Assembly (NCBI RefSeq): GCF_019649055.1
Contig: NW_026570233.1
Span: 1,426,001 to 1,490,000, forward strand
Direction: 5' to 3'
DNA length: 64,000 bases
From: Paramacrobiotus metropolitanus
Lineage: Eukaryota; Tardigrada; Eutardigrada; Parachela; Macrobiotidae
Part shown: positions 35,078-46,158 of the stretch, piece after piece
How the letters are laid out: each line of letters opens with the position of its first letter
Numbering within the stretch: the stretch's first letter is position 1
The notes under the pieces: model-generated
The model's database searches: none
The model's input: only the letters and a program-made list of their open reading frames with translations
What the model was told of the DNA's origin: nothing
Program-made: the position numbers and the translations under genes

Positions 35078-38000
35078 TTTGTCTATATCGTGCAGCGTAA
35101 ACGCGATTAAACAATCATTTAAGCATCAAACAAACAAAATATTTTTCCTCGTCGACTGCAATAAATTGCCGGTGTGAATATTGTGATAACGAAGCGCACA
35201 TTTCCTTCGCTAACTGCATGTAGGAAGAAGAATTGGCTGTGGCCGGAAATCGCTTTTATAGCCAGCGGTAGGGGATTTACGCTGAATGGGCTGTTTTCGT
35301 CCGCAGCGCGCTGATCATTATGCCGTGGACAGTGTTAGACGCTTTAGCGGAATTCAAGTTCACTGTTATCCAAATAATCCACGCAGCTGATGTCAGCATA
35401 GTCAAGTTCATTAGGCCATACGCGTGTTTGGTCCAATATAGCGGTATACGTATTGGTCAGCGCGCGGCATATACCCAGCGTCGCCACTTGTAGCCACCTG
35501 TGCCATCACTTCCGCCTTGTAATGGATGACTCTTCTGCCGTTATGATAGAAACAGAATAAACAACTGACATGATCGAGAAATTTTATAAATAACTGGTGC
35601 AAGAAAAGTATAGCTTTCCACGCAATCAAGCGGAAGTACTCGTCAAGCCTTCGAAGTATTTAAAAAAACGCGATGCATGTCGAACAGGAAAAATTATACT
35701 CACTTTTTCTGGTTGCAGTGCAATTATGGAAGGATAATTATTTAACCATTTCGTCCACAAAAGATACTTAAATCAGAAAACTAATCAGTTATTCAAAAAA
35801 TAATAATGTATCGAGCTTTAGAGAAAAGAGCATTTATGTGTTCGGCTGGTTAAAGTTAATGCGTGCAGAGTAGGTGTTCTGGACCGATTTAGCCGAATTA
35901 CCGTAGACCTAAATTACGGCATGGATATAAAGAGGCCGAATATACACACTAATCGCCAAAATGTCTATTTAGCAAGATTGTGCATGCTCAACCTTATTAT
36001 ATGTAATTCCGGTGCAATCAGTTAAAGTAAACAACACAAAAAAGCCATCACTACTAGAAACATTTGAAGAAAGATTTACTGATATTGCGAGGTGCTGCAG
36101 GCATTTACCTTTCAGCTGTTAAATAATACCTGGATATTTATTAGAGTAGTATTATTTACTTTTATTTTAGCTGTTTAGACACTAAGTAGTCAAGTAATGG
36201 CAGAAGCGGTACATTTCGTTAATTATTATGATTTACTGAAAGCCGGACAGCATGGTTGCAGTTAATTGTGTTCACAATACGTGTATTTATCTGTTAACCA
36301 ATATCCATCTTTTTCTAATTGGGAAGTTTATAAAATCTCCGATTAACTGCAAGTGTTACAGATCATTCAAGGTGACCTTGTCGGTATCGTTCATGGTAAT
36401 ATACCGCAGGTGCTGACAGATACATGTGAATTTTATTAGGCGTACGGGTGCCGGATGTGTATCAAATGTAGACACTTTCACATTTCAGCAAGGTATCTGT
36501 ATTTAGAAGGCGTATTCGGCGTATGGCCAGTATATTCTTGTACATGATAACAGCGATAATTCCCTACTTCCGCTGAGCCGTTGCAGCACACTAGTGTTTC
36601 CTGGACAAACGACCGGCGTCGGCAGATTCCTCTTCCTTAAGACAACAATCGCAACATTCCGCCGCTGTGCTAACTGCTGACACCGCTCGGCTGGTGTGTA
36701 TGCGGTGTTTATTGATGGTGGCAACTACTTCCGGCTCGACCGGCTCACAGGCAACGTATAGTGCGGCAGTGCTGCACTTATGTATTGTGAGATGCTTCCG
36801 GTGAATGTCCCAAACAACGTATTGTAAATCTAATCCAAAAAATGTTAATTTGAATTATTAAAATCCAAAAATTGTATTTTATTAATATTTAATCTTTTTA
36901 AATTTTAAATTCATTTAAAAATATTAATTAAATTTAAACATTAATTCTGCAATGGTTTAAAAAACTACAATTAAGAATTTAAGGAAAAATCTAGAATTCG
37001 CAAAAAAAACACAACAAAGTAATTTTCAAGAAATTGTTTCCTTAGCAAATATTGTAAAACGCGTGATCGATGTTGGTGAAACACCTTGTGTAGATGAGGT
37101 ATACCATACTGCAACACGTATTACTACGTACAAAATTTTACAAGTTTAATACATTTTTATAACTGAAGGGCGGCATCATTTAATTTCAAGCAAATTGCAG
37201 ATTACCTTGCAAATAACTGAGAACCGGCAATACAGTGCTAAATAATGGAATTATGGAACTACTGAAAAATTGTGCACGGTCATACCGGTATCCGTAATTA
37301 CATATCACGCAAACACTGAAGCATTAAACATGGCATAAACATCTTTGAAGAAAATCCTGTCATTGGCTTGACGCAACAATGTTTTGTCTGATTTTACGCA
37401 CGACAGTTCTCGAACGTCCCGGTTGTGCGATATCGTGCGTGACACTTGTTCCGGGCCTTTACATTATACCGCGAAGTTCCGTTCTCTTAAATCCACACAA
37501 GAAAAATCCACTGATAAGTTACGCGGTACCCAGCCATTTTACAGACAATCCCGTTTTCCCGTTAAGCTTTCCTGTAACACTCGGTCTTATGTCCCTGAAT
37601 TAGCATCCGGTGAAAAATTCTTGTTAAGACGCTACCTCTGGCAATAGCAAACACCTTAAGGTCACCAATTATGTCGTTCACGGGGAAAAGTACCGTAATC
37701 ACGTCGTCCGACATGTCGCTTAATTGCGCATGGATAGCGGGTTGAGGTAGTCATTATCGCCGGCACGGAGGTCGCCGCTCAACCGGAACAGCATCCCCTG
37801 AGATGCCTATATTATGATGGTGTGACGGAGCGCATCTTGATGATGGATGCGCAAACCGATTGCCTGACATTTCACCTACGGTGTTTAGCTTACAATATGC
37901 TAGTGTCACTGTAAAAAATGTGGTTACCTTGAATATCAAGAAGCTCTTGGTCAAATGCTGGGCTTTACAAAAAACGGTGTTATTTTTAAAGCTTGCGTCG

Positions 38001-38484
38001 TTTGCCGGTAATCTTTTATCGGTGGTATCTTTAAGCAGACGACAAATTTCCGCTGCAAAACAGAATTCACCGTACCGGCATTTTAGCAGGAGGTTTTTGT
38101 GTCCCTGATTGAATCTGAAATAGGATCTCAAAGGTCAAGACATCTTTTGAAATTGCATGATTCGCTTGGAATTTCTGTGATCCTTTTGAATATCGCTTGA
38201 CCGGTCGCGTCTGATAGTCGACTGCACGGATGAACCACGTATTTATGTGCTATTAGCACCGGCTTACCCAATAACCGGCAAATCTACATTATTATTCGTA
38301 TTCGGATTCGGATTGTCACATTGTATTCGGATTGTCACATCTGTAAGAACTGCCCTTTTGATCCGCTCAGACCCAATGTAAGCTCAAGCGTGCCAACAAA
38401 TGCAAGCGCCCGAATAGTTAGTAGCTTTGTTCCCACGTTCCTGATTCGTGAGAACTGACAGATTCGACTGCTACGGACGCCTGC
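35078..38484. other. 3.4-kb spacer between divergent ETS and GPCR genes
   Basis: No gene seen. It is strongly AT-rich at 36830-37000. A short duplication (ttcggattgtcacat, twice) lies around 38306-38340. As the upstream region of a developmental repressor gene it is a good place for enhancers, but no specific site is claimed. Confidence 0.45.
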
Positions 38485-40393
38485 ATGGAAAATGCGAGTG
38501 TCCACCTCGCCGGGAACTCCTCCAACCAAACTACTCCTCCCGTATCCGATGCGGAACCCTGTCTCCTCATCATCCACTTCGTCCTGGTCATCGTCGCCGC
38601 GGCCCTAAACGCCCTGGCCCTGGTCCACTTCCTCCGCCACACCCACCGCACCCCCTTCAACACCGTGGTCGTCAACCTGCTCTTCTCCAACCTCTGCTTC
38701 CTCATCCTGGAGAGCCCCTACAGCTACGCCATGACCAAAGGCGGCGGGCTACAGTGGCTGGGCGTTAAATCATACTTAATCTACGCCTACATCATTCGCT
38801 ACACCGCCTCCGTGGAGGTCTTCTCCCACGCCGTGGTCAGCGCCAACCGCTTCTGGGCCGTCACCTGGCCATACCACTATCGGCGCTGTTACACGCAGAA
38901 GACGTCGGTGTGTATTTGCGCCGGGATCTGGGTTTTCGCCCATATCATCGCCATTCCCAGTACCGTGCTGCAGGTGAACTACACGTGGACAACAGTGATT
39001 CGGTTTATTCCGCTGACCGTGGTGGTGTATATTATCGGGAGTTTCCCGTATATTTGGTTTACACGGAAGAAGCAGCGCAAGCGCACGCAGGCCTATCCGA
39101 TGGAGGTACGCTCCATGGATGCCAATAGTCGCCGGCGGTCAGAGCAGCAAGGATCACCGCCGGAATCCGGTGCGCCATTAACCGGTACGTTTGCTTGTCA
39201 TTATTTATTGGAATATTGTCTGTTTATAATTCAAACAAGTGTATCACAAGTGGTATTTTGCGCCATTGTTTGGAATCGTACTCTACTTTCAGCGAGCCCT
39301 CGCCAGCAGCTAATGTTTCTCTGAGAATAACTTGATACTTACGAAGAAATGCGTATTATATAGTAATTATTAACCGATCAGCTACGATTATTGATCTCGC
39401 AGGGTGACCAACCAGGAGGAAGTTACCGTGTTTAAATTATCCTGAGATCCTTGCAGCAAGGGGGCAATTACGTTGTTTACCTTATATTCGGGATTCTGAT
39501 TATCGGGTAGCGAGGTGTGGCGACTTTTTACCATAATAACGCTTGCATAATTACTCGTACATACATACGCTTACGGGCACACCTGTTTTTGAATAGCTTG
39601 TTTTCGAATAACCTTATGCGTCCTATAACAGCGCCCCTATGATTGGGCAAAATATTAGAATTATACGATACATTAAAACCTCTCTATAAAATACAGGCAC
39701 AGTTCCATCCGTTTCGTATTTTATACCGGGGTGTATTTTATAAAGGGAAACTGCCCCCAGGGGCGCTGATATAATTTGGGGTGGGGGGCGTCACAGTACA
39801 TGTATTTTATAAATGCAACATTAAGGCAGTAACAAGAACCTGTAGTACATGTTGAATGTTATAGAGAAGTGTATTTAATAAAGAAGTGTATGTAACGAGA
39901 GGTTTTACTGTACCAGTAATCTGACATTGATCCACGAAACTGGAAAACCGGAAGCCAGCTTTATGGGATATATCAGCTTTTTTCTCCCGCCGATAGTGTG
40001 TCAAAACTTTCATATTAATCGTTGTCCTAATTTTACGAGACGCTTCCCATGGAAAATGCAAATTACATATTTTAGTTTTATTATTATGTATTTTATTTCA
40101 GTTTTATTTTTTTTAATTTTACAGATCCGACAAATCCCAAAAGACCGCGCCGGTTCCTGTTATTAGCCTGTCTAACGTTGAGTATCTTCTTGAACTGGAC
40201 GCCGACATTTATCCTGGAGATCCTCTTTCCCTACTACAAAAATTTAAATATGAGCAAAATCCGTGAATGGCTGGTGGTGTTCTATACGCTGCAGTGTGTC
40301 GTTGATCCGGTGCTCTTTGCCACCACGCTCAATGTCTCGCTGACTCCATTCCGGCGCACATGGTGTAACTGTACACGCCGTTATCGGCCGTAA
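38485..40393 (+). CDS. orphan rhodopsin-like GPCR, paralog 1
   Basis: Class A seven-helix receptor of the plasma membrane. Exons 38485-39184 and 40125-40393, phase-1 intron; 322 residues. N-terminal sequons NASV and NSSN/NQT. TM1 ends with N-A-L; TM2 has NLLFSNLCFLI. At the end of TM3 the usual DRY is NRF (SANRFWAVTWPYHYRR). TM6 has LNWTP; TM7 has VVDPVLF in place of NPxxY. A basic third loop (RKKQRKR) fits G-protein coupling. Its closest relative in the window is the inverted gene at 44816-46158, with the same intron position and phase. Ligand unknown. A pogo-like MITE sits in the intron. Confidence 0.85.
39671..39910. mobile_element. pogo/Tigger-like MITE in GPCR intron
   Basis: 240 bp flanked by TA on both sides. 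The left end reads CATTAAAACCTCTC and the right end, reverse-complemented, CAGTAAAACCTCTC, typical of Tigger/pogo termini. The interior holds repeats of gtattttataaa. No coding capacity. Confidence 0.7.
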
Positions 40394-40716
40394 ACATCCA
40401 CCGGCGCTGAATTACACAATGCCGAAAGAGCACAATATTTTGTTATGTAGTTGTTAGCTGATGCTGTAATGATGCACCAAGAACAGCCTCTTGTTAAAGC
40501 GAAGAATCAGCAGCTGATCTGCTAATCACGTACAATAAGCGATACCGCTTGATATTGACCTTAAGCCATGATTATATCAAAATGCTGCTTCTGCTGTAAC
40601 GGTTTTACCTGAAGGAATATGGAAAAAGTTGCTAGAAAAAAACATCGCAAAGCCGGCATAATAGCTGACACGAGTCAGTAGCTAACAGATTCTACTGTGT
40701 CTGTAGCACATTCAAA
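40394..40716. other. spacer between GPCR and LysM-protease homolog
   Basis: The stretch is short and holds the GPCR 3' UTR and the upstream region of the next gene in the same orientation. No other feature seen. Confidence 0.5.
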
Positions 40717-43186
40717 ATGTTCGGTAAAGGAAGTTTAATAATTTTGCTGCTGATTGCTTATTGTGATTATTGTGTAGGATGTAGAAAATTTTATTTGACC
40801 AAGGATGGCGACACAATCGAAGCCATCGCTAAAGATAATCCTCCGCTGACGTTTTCGCAATTGCGTTATTTGAATCCAGATGTTGGTCTGAAAAATTTAT
40901 CGCTGAAAACTAATTTGTGCATCGATGCAGGTCAGTATCGTAACACATCCAATTACCACAAATACCGAAAGTACATAATTAAATGCTACCTTATATAGGG
41001 GGAAACAAGTCTAGCCGAACCAGTCCCTTGTACTTCTGATGTTAGCCGGCTGGTGTTTTTGACGTTGTGGCTGTACATGGTACTTATGTACCGCGCCAGA
41101 TTTAACCGTATGCATTGCCGTAACGTCACACTCCAGGCGGCTGACGGCAGCAGTACATGGAAACGAAGTTGACTTGCTTTTTCCCCGTATATAAATTTGT
41201 GGTTCCCGGGACAGTGTAAATTACCCAGCCGGGGGCAATGATAATGTAGGGTATTCGGAACCGGGGTGCGGCTAAAATCAAAATTATTGTTCTTATCGAT
41301 CACCCACATTGCTGAAGCTGGATTATGCTAAACGGGCTAAACCTTGCACATATTTGTAGAATAATTAGAACGTAATTGGTTCCGCACACAGGATCAAAGG
41401 AAGAACAGGTGTCCACGTGTGTCTGAGAAGTGGAAACAATTATGTTTTTTTTCTTTGCAGATGATGTAGCTGTAAAGGACAACAAATTATGCAAACGTTA
41501 TGGACCAATCGATGCAGGTACAGTTTTGCCGCGATGCTGCAGAATTATACAGCTCATCATCCTAATTTCATAATGATATACTTTTATAAGAGTTCTTTTT
41601 CCAGTTTACTGTTTGTCAAAGCTATTCATGCAGGTGAAACTCAGATGTCCATAACTGAGTGTGATTTCATATTTACCAAAAACTGTATAATATTATTGTA
41701 CATTGGGTATTGTACATAGTACATAACTGTACATTGCACAACTTTATTGTACATCAGTATATTGTGTATATTCTATATATTGTACATATGCCTTCCTTAT
41801 TGTTGTATTCTAGTAAAAATTCGTTACAGCATACACAAAGTTTTTCTGTAAGCATTAATTTCGTTGCACTATTATACATACAGATATCGAATCTGTCAGT
41901 GACAATTTCCCATGGCTGGTGCACATTCGGGCACAGGATCCGGCCGGGGACAACGGGGAGATGGACAGTCAGTACTGTACCGGTACATTACTGAACGCAC
42001 GGGCGGTGCTAACTACACGGACTTGCGTCACCAATGACCCGTAAGTCTAAGCACCTACGACATCAATACGGTAGTACTATAAGAATATAAGGATTTCGAA
42101 AAACGTGATCTTTACTTACGCACTCTTACCAAGTATTAACTAACTTACAATGGATTAATGTATAAAAGCAAACACGTAACATTATGTACACTGCTGCGGA
42201 TAAAACATATTCCAGCTGCATACTTTAGAAACCAAGGAACGATGCGTCCAGCAGCGAATCACGGTGTAGCGCTGGCGGTGGACAAGATCAGCGGCTTCGG
42301 CCTGCCCTACGTCCCGGTGGAGAAGATTTTTCCGGGGCAGCACTTCAAAATCGCCGGCGACGATATTGCCATCCTGCAGTTATCCCAACCGGTGGCGGCC
42401 ACCGAGTTCGTCCATCTCCCGGAATCGCGCGAGCAAGTGCTGTGCCCTGATACAGCCGGGTCACTTGTGGGATGGGGTACGTCAGTGATGCAAAATTTCG
42501 TATTTCGTTGTAGGAAAGGCATAAGGCCTTGCGCTGGCATAAGGTCAGCGTTCATATACAGTGGAACCGCGGATACTGCATATACTGCGTCCGATCAAAA
42601 TAATCAAAAAGTTATTTGCAAGTTGTATTTTTCTATAATGTTTTACTATGCTCTAGAGAAGTGCTTTATTGCCGTTTATACAAGGACAGTGGGCATAGTT
42701 ACTTTAACATACATACTTTTGGAGTGTTAAATTTATTAGGTTAAGTAACACCGGCCTTATGTATGAACGCATGATACTTTACTAAAGGAGAAAACGGGAA
42801 ACGAAGAGAGAGCGAATTACAGTAGTAAGGAGCAGTAATCTTTTAATAGATCCGTACGCGACCGACACCGGTGTGACGGTCCAACGAATAAACGGCCACA
42901 TTATGGAAAGCGATAAAGGATGTCGGGGATTTATCTAGACAGCAATGCGCCCGCGGAGAACATAACGGAGAAGATATTGTGCTCCGATTTGGAAAAGCCG
43001 ATGAAACCGTGCGATGTAATGAAAGAGTTTGATCGACATTTTGCACTATACAAATTTATTAACATAATTCGATTTGCTTTTTTTTAATAGGGATACGTAG
43101 GAAGTCCGCTAGTAGTCCATGATAAAACAACGGACAACTTTGTACAACTGGGAATCGCAACTTTGGCACTCCGAACATTTCAGTAA
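40717..43186 (+). CDS. secreted LysM plus serine protease homolog (inactive)
   Basis: Six exons: 40717-40930, 41461-41517, 41884-42040, 42229-42476, 42850-43015, 43091-43186. Signal peptide (LIILLLIAYCDYCVGC), then a LysM domain (DGDTIEAIAKDN, FSQLRYLNPDVG), a chitin/peptidoglycan-binding module, then a trypsin-fold domain: PWLVHIRAQ, YCTGTLLNARAVLTTRTCV, DDIAILQL, LVGWG, CDGYVGSPLVV. Of the catalytic triad only Asp remains: the AAHC position reads TRTC (His lost) and GDSGGP reads GYVGSP (Ser lost). It is therefore a pseudoprotease, a class often used in invertebrate immunity as cofactors. Exon 5 needs one extra base near 42924-42934 (run of four G) to keep frame and avoid a TAG, so it carries a frameshift or an assembly error. 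Otherwise about 312 residues. Intron 1 holds a MITE. Confidence 0.78.
41024..41157. repeat. palindromic MITE, family A copy 2
   Basis: It lies in intron 1 of the LysM-protease homolog. Ends are cccttgtacttctgatg and the inverted cggcagcagtac; the core has gtaccgcgccagatttaacc, as in the copy at 9897-10010. Confidence 0.75.
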
Positions 43187-43634
43187 GACTTTATTAAAAT
43201 AGTTTTTAGGAAAATTAGCGCTTCGCTTTAGACGGTAATGGGGATATATGTAACCAACAAAAACACTTATAGAAATCAAACTTCATTTGAATTATACAGC
43301 AATAATTCTAAAAAAGGCCAGTGACCAGTATTTAAATCGGCCAAATAAAAATAATTAATTGTTAAGAAATTTAGAGCAAAAGTCTTTGCAGGTGCGACAA
43401 CAACCACTTCGTCTACGTTAACGTGGCAAAACACCTGTCATGGATCCAACAAACGCTCAAAGAAATTTAGCAAGCAAGCAAGAAATTAAATTTATCGTTT
43501 TTTTTATTGCCTTTGTCTTCCGTTTTTGCACAGTCATTTATTCTTTTATATGGAATTACAAAAATAATACTGACAATCAGAAGGCTTTATAAGCGTTTCT
43601 GTTTTTAAAAAAATTATATCGCACCGGAAGTGCT
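43187..43634. other. tail-to-tail spacer
   Basis: It holds the convergent 3' ends of the LysM-protease homolog (+) and the Ly6-type gene (-). No other feature seen. Confidence 0.5.
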
Positions 43635-44364
43635 CTAAGGTCGGCCGAAAAAGAAAAGCCGTATAAAAACTATTCCCAAAAAAATTAAAAATATTCCGGG
43701 TAAAGATTGCGAAGAACCCGAATGGGTATTGCACCCGTGATCCTGGCAGCAGAATGTTGTCACCCGGACGTTGCGTGCCCTGTCAACGCCTATGAGCAAC
43801 AAAAAAATCATAAAAATCCGCCTGTGCGGACTCGCACTAACGTTAATAGATACACATGTACGTATGTACACGCATGTACGAAATTGTAAACACAACCTAC
43901 TTGAACCGGAAGTACACGACCGAGAACACTGCTGAATGTAGTAGGGCTCAGCGCTTTCATCCAGCGGGGAAATATCCGCCGTCTACAAAATCCGTTAACT
44001 TTACAGGACTGCATGCATAATTCCCGCATAGACAGTATCAACTGGTTAAATTGCTAATCGTTACAAAGAAAGACGTATATGTACCAAACAATATCGCGCA
44101 CTGGGATGGCATTGATCCGGCGTGCTCAGCTGCTCCTGATTGAATCGGCAGGGAATGTATTTATCGATGGGATAGTCGGGTAGGCGTCCGCAATCCCAGC
44201 AGTACATTCCGGATCCTGTTTCCCAAGATACACGTACAGCAGGCATGGATTTCTTTATCTCTGCAGTATTACCACGAACGTAATGTATACATACCTTTAC
44301 ATGATTTATTTAAAAGGATCATCCAACAGATTGCTATCAAAACATCAAAAGATAGCCGCGTCAT
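43635..44364 (-). CDS. Ly6/uPAR (three-finger) GPI-anchored protein
   Basis: Exons 44364-44295, 44260-44085, 43982-43901, 43789-43635; 483 nt, 160 residues, in frame throughout. Exon 1 is a signal peptide (FDVLIAICWMILLN). The mature part has the Ly6 cysteine pattern: YCWDCG near the start, CRFNQEQ, CHPSARYC, then CSRSC and the diagnostic C-terminal CCQDHGCN. A hydrophobic tail (LPGIFLIFLGIVFI) fits GPI-anchor addition. For exon 3 a rival reading frame is open, but only the acceptor at 43982 gives a phase match and Cys-rich sequence. Family members sit on the cell surface as receptor modulators or junction components; the specific role is unknown. No sign that it is a toxin. Confidence 0.8.
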
Positions 44365-44815
44365 CGTGCGTTCCGCTTAGCGAAAATCCAGGAAATTTAT
44401 TAGGAGAGTGATTTATATTGTGGCGGTACTACAGGCCATATTGCACGGTTGTTCCATAAGATTAGCCTTGGGTATTGGGCAATAAACCACGTATTTTGCA
44501 TGCTAATGGATTTTTATTAGAATGGAGTTGAATAACTCAGTTGTTAACGGTGCAAACTGCGCGGCAAAGCAAATAAATTTTTATATCACAATACACACAC
44601 ATGCTGAGAAGAGTTTGCTTCCGTACGTTTGTAATGCGCACATGGCAGGCAACAGCGCCGCAACCCTAACACGAACACGACACATCGATATTCTACTGCA
44701 TACCGATTTCACCACAAATAAACCTGTTTTTACGGCAGTTTCCCCCGTGAAAGTTATGCTGCAGTACTAAGCTGCAGTTTCATCTGCTTAATGCTATCAC
44801 ACTCTATATTGTATT
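44365..44815. other. spacer between Ly6-type gene and GPCR paralog 2
   Basis: It holds the upstream region of the Ly6-type gene and the GPCR 3' UTR, both on the minus strand. A forward open frame at 44522-44770 has no domain. Confidence 0.45.
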
Positions 44816-46158
44816 TCAAAAATGCTGCGGAGTTCCGCCGATCTGGTGGAGACGGTTTCTAGCTGATCTCACGTATTTCTGCGATTCCCAGACGATAAAG
44901 GCGAAGAGCAGGGGGTCCAGTACGGCTTGAAAGGCGTAGACTACCGCACACCAGGCGCGCAGGGAAGATAGGAGCGGATGGAATCCGGCGGTCGCTTCAG
45001 CGACGAAGCCCGGTGTCCAGGTTAACGTTAAACTGAGTGTTGTTAGGATGAGCAGAATGAAACTGCTGGACCTCTCCGAAGTTCTCAAGCCTGGATGAGC
45101 AAGCACATGTAACTGGTATAAATATGTCTGTTTTGCAAACAATTTTAATGCTTCCGCAGTTTCAAATACGATTACTTTGAAAGAGGTCACTGTAGGTTGC
45201 GTTGTAAAGATGTTATATGTGAATCAGCCTTGCTTATGTTGCCTTCATATTGCTCCATTTTTGAACAAATATTTTAATTTCTTTGGCACGGTAATTCGTA
45301 GCAAACTAAAAATACTATTATTATTATGTACTGGGTGGTAGAATTAACGAAAGTGTTTATTCAATTTCATTAAAGTTTCTATATTTTAAAACAAAACTTA
45401 TTATAATCAAACTATAGACATCTGAATATTTTCAGTTACGGCAACTGTTTAACACATTTCAAAATACCTTGAATTTGCAGCTGCTGCACCGAATGCATTA
45501 TGGTACTCGGCGGATCGATGCCCTTAACAGCCGCCGATATCCTCCGCAACAGTTGGGTACGCTTATACCAGATATACGGGAACATCACCAACACGAGAAT
45601 CTCGATAAACACCCCGGTAAAGCGTACAATCGTCGTCTGTACCGCATCCTCCCCGATATCTGGCATCCCGCGGTACTTAAGCACGGTAAAAACCCGCGGG
45701 AGCGCTACTAAATGCCCCAAGATCCACACTGCAACGCAAAACACCGCCGATGTCCGACTGTGAAAATGCCGCTGATAACTGTAAGGCCACGTGACCGCCC
45801 AACAGCGGTTGATACTGATCCCGGCATGCGCCAGGACCTGCACGATTCCGGCGTAACGGATCGCGTAGGCGTACCCCATACGGTTGCTGGGAATGTACCA
45901 GGCCGCGCGCTCTAAGAAGGCGTTCTGGAAGCAGAAGACGCCTTGGATGAGGATATAGGATAAATTGGCCAAGAAGAGATTGGCCAGGATGAGGTTGAAA
46001 GGCGTGCGGAAGGTCACCCGTAGGAGGATAGCCGAGAGGACGGCGGTGTTGAGGAGGAAGGCGATAACCAGGACGACAAACTGGCTGGTGTTGGCGGTAA
46101 ACTGCCGGTTCGGTCCGGCAGCAGATTCGCTGTAGTTCGTTGCCGAACTGTTCCACAT
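44816..46158 (-). CDS. orphan rhodopsin-like GPCR, paralog 2
   Basis: Exons 46158-45468 (691 nt) and 45090-44816; phase-1 intron of 377 nt; 321 residues. N-terminal sequons (NSSATNYS, NTSQ). TM2 has LILANLFLANLSYILIQ. TM3 ends SINRCWAVTWPYSYQR, so DRY is NRC. TM6 has LTWTPGF; TM7 has AVLDPLLFAF. It shares intron site, NRx-WAVTWPY motif and DP-x-LF with the gene at 38485-40393, from which it differs in orientation, so the pair arose by an inverted duplication. Ligand and coupling unknown. Confidence 0.85.

Noticed and set aside
43808-44041. Alternative, longer reading frame for exon 3 of the Ly6-type gene
   Set aside because: It ends in phase 0 and cannot join the CCQDHGCN exon. The acceptor at 43982 gives the right phase and the expected cysteines.
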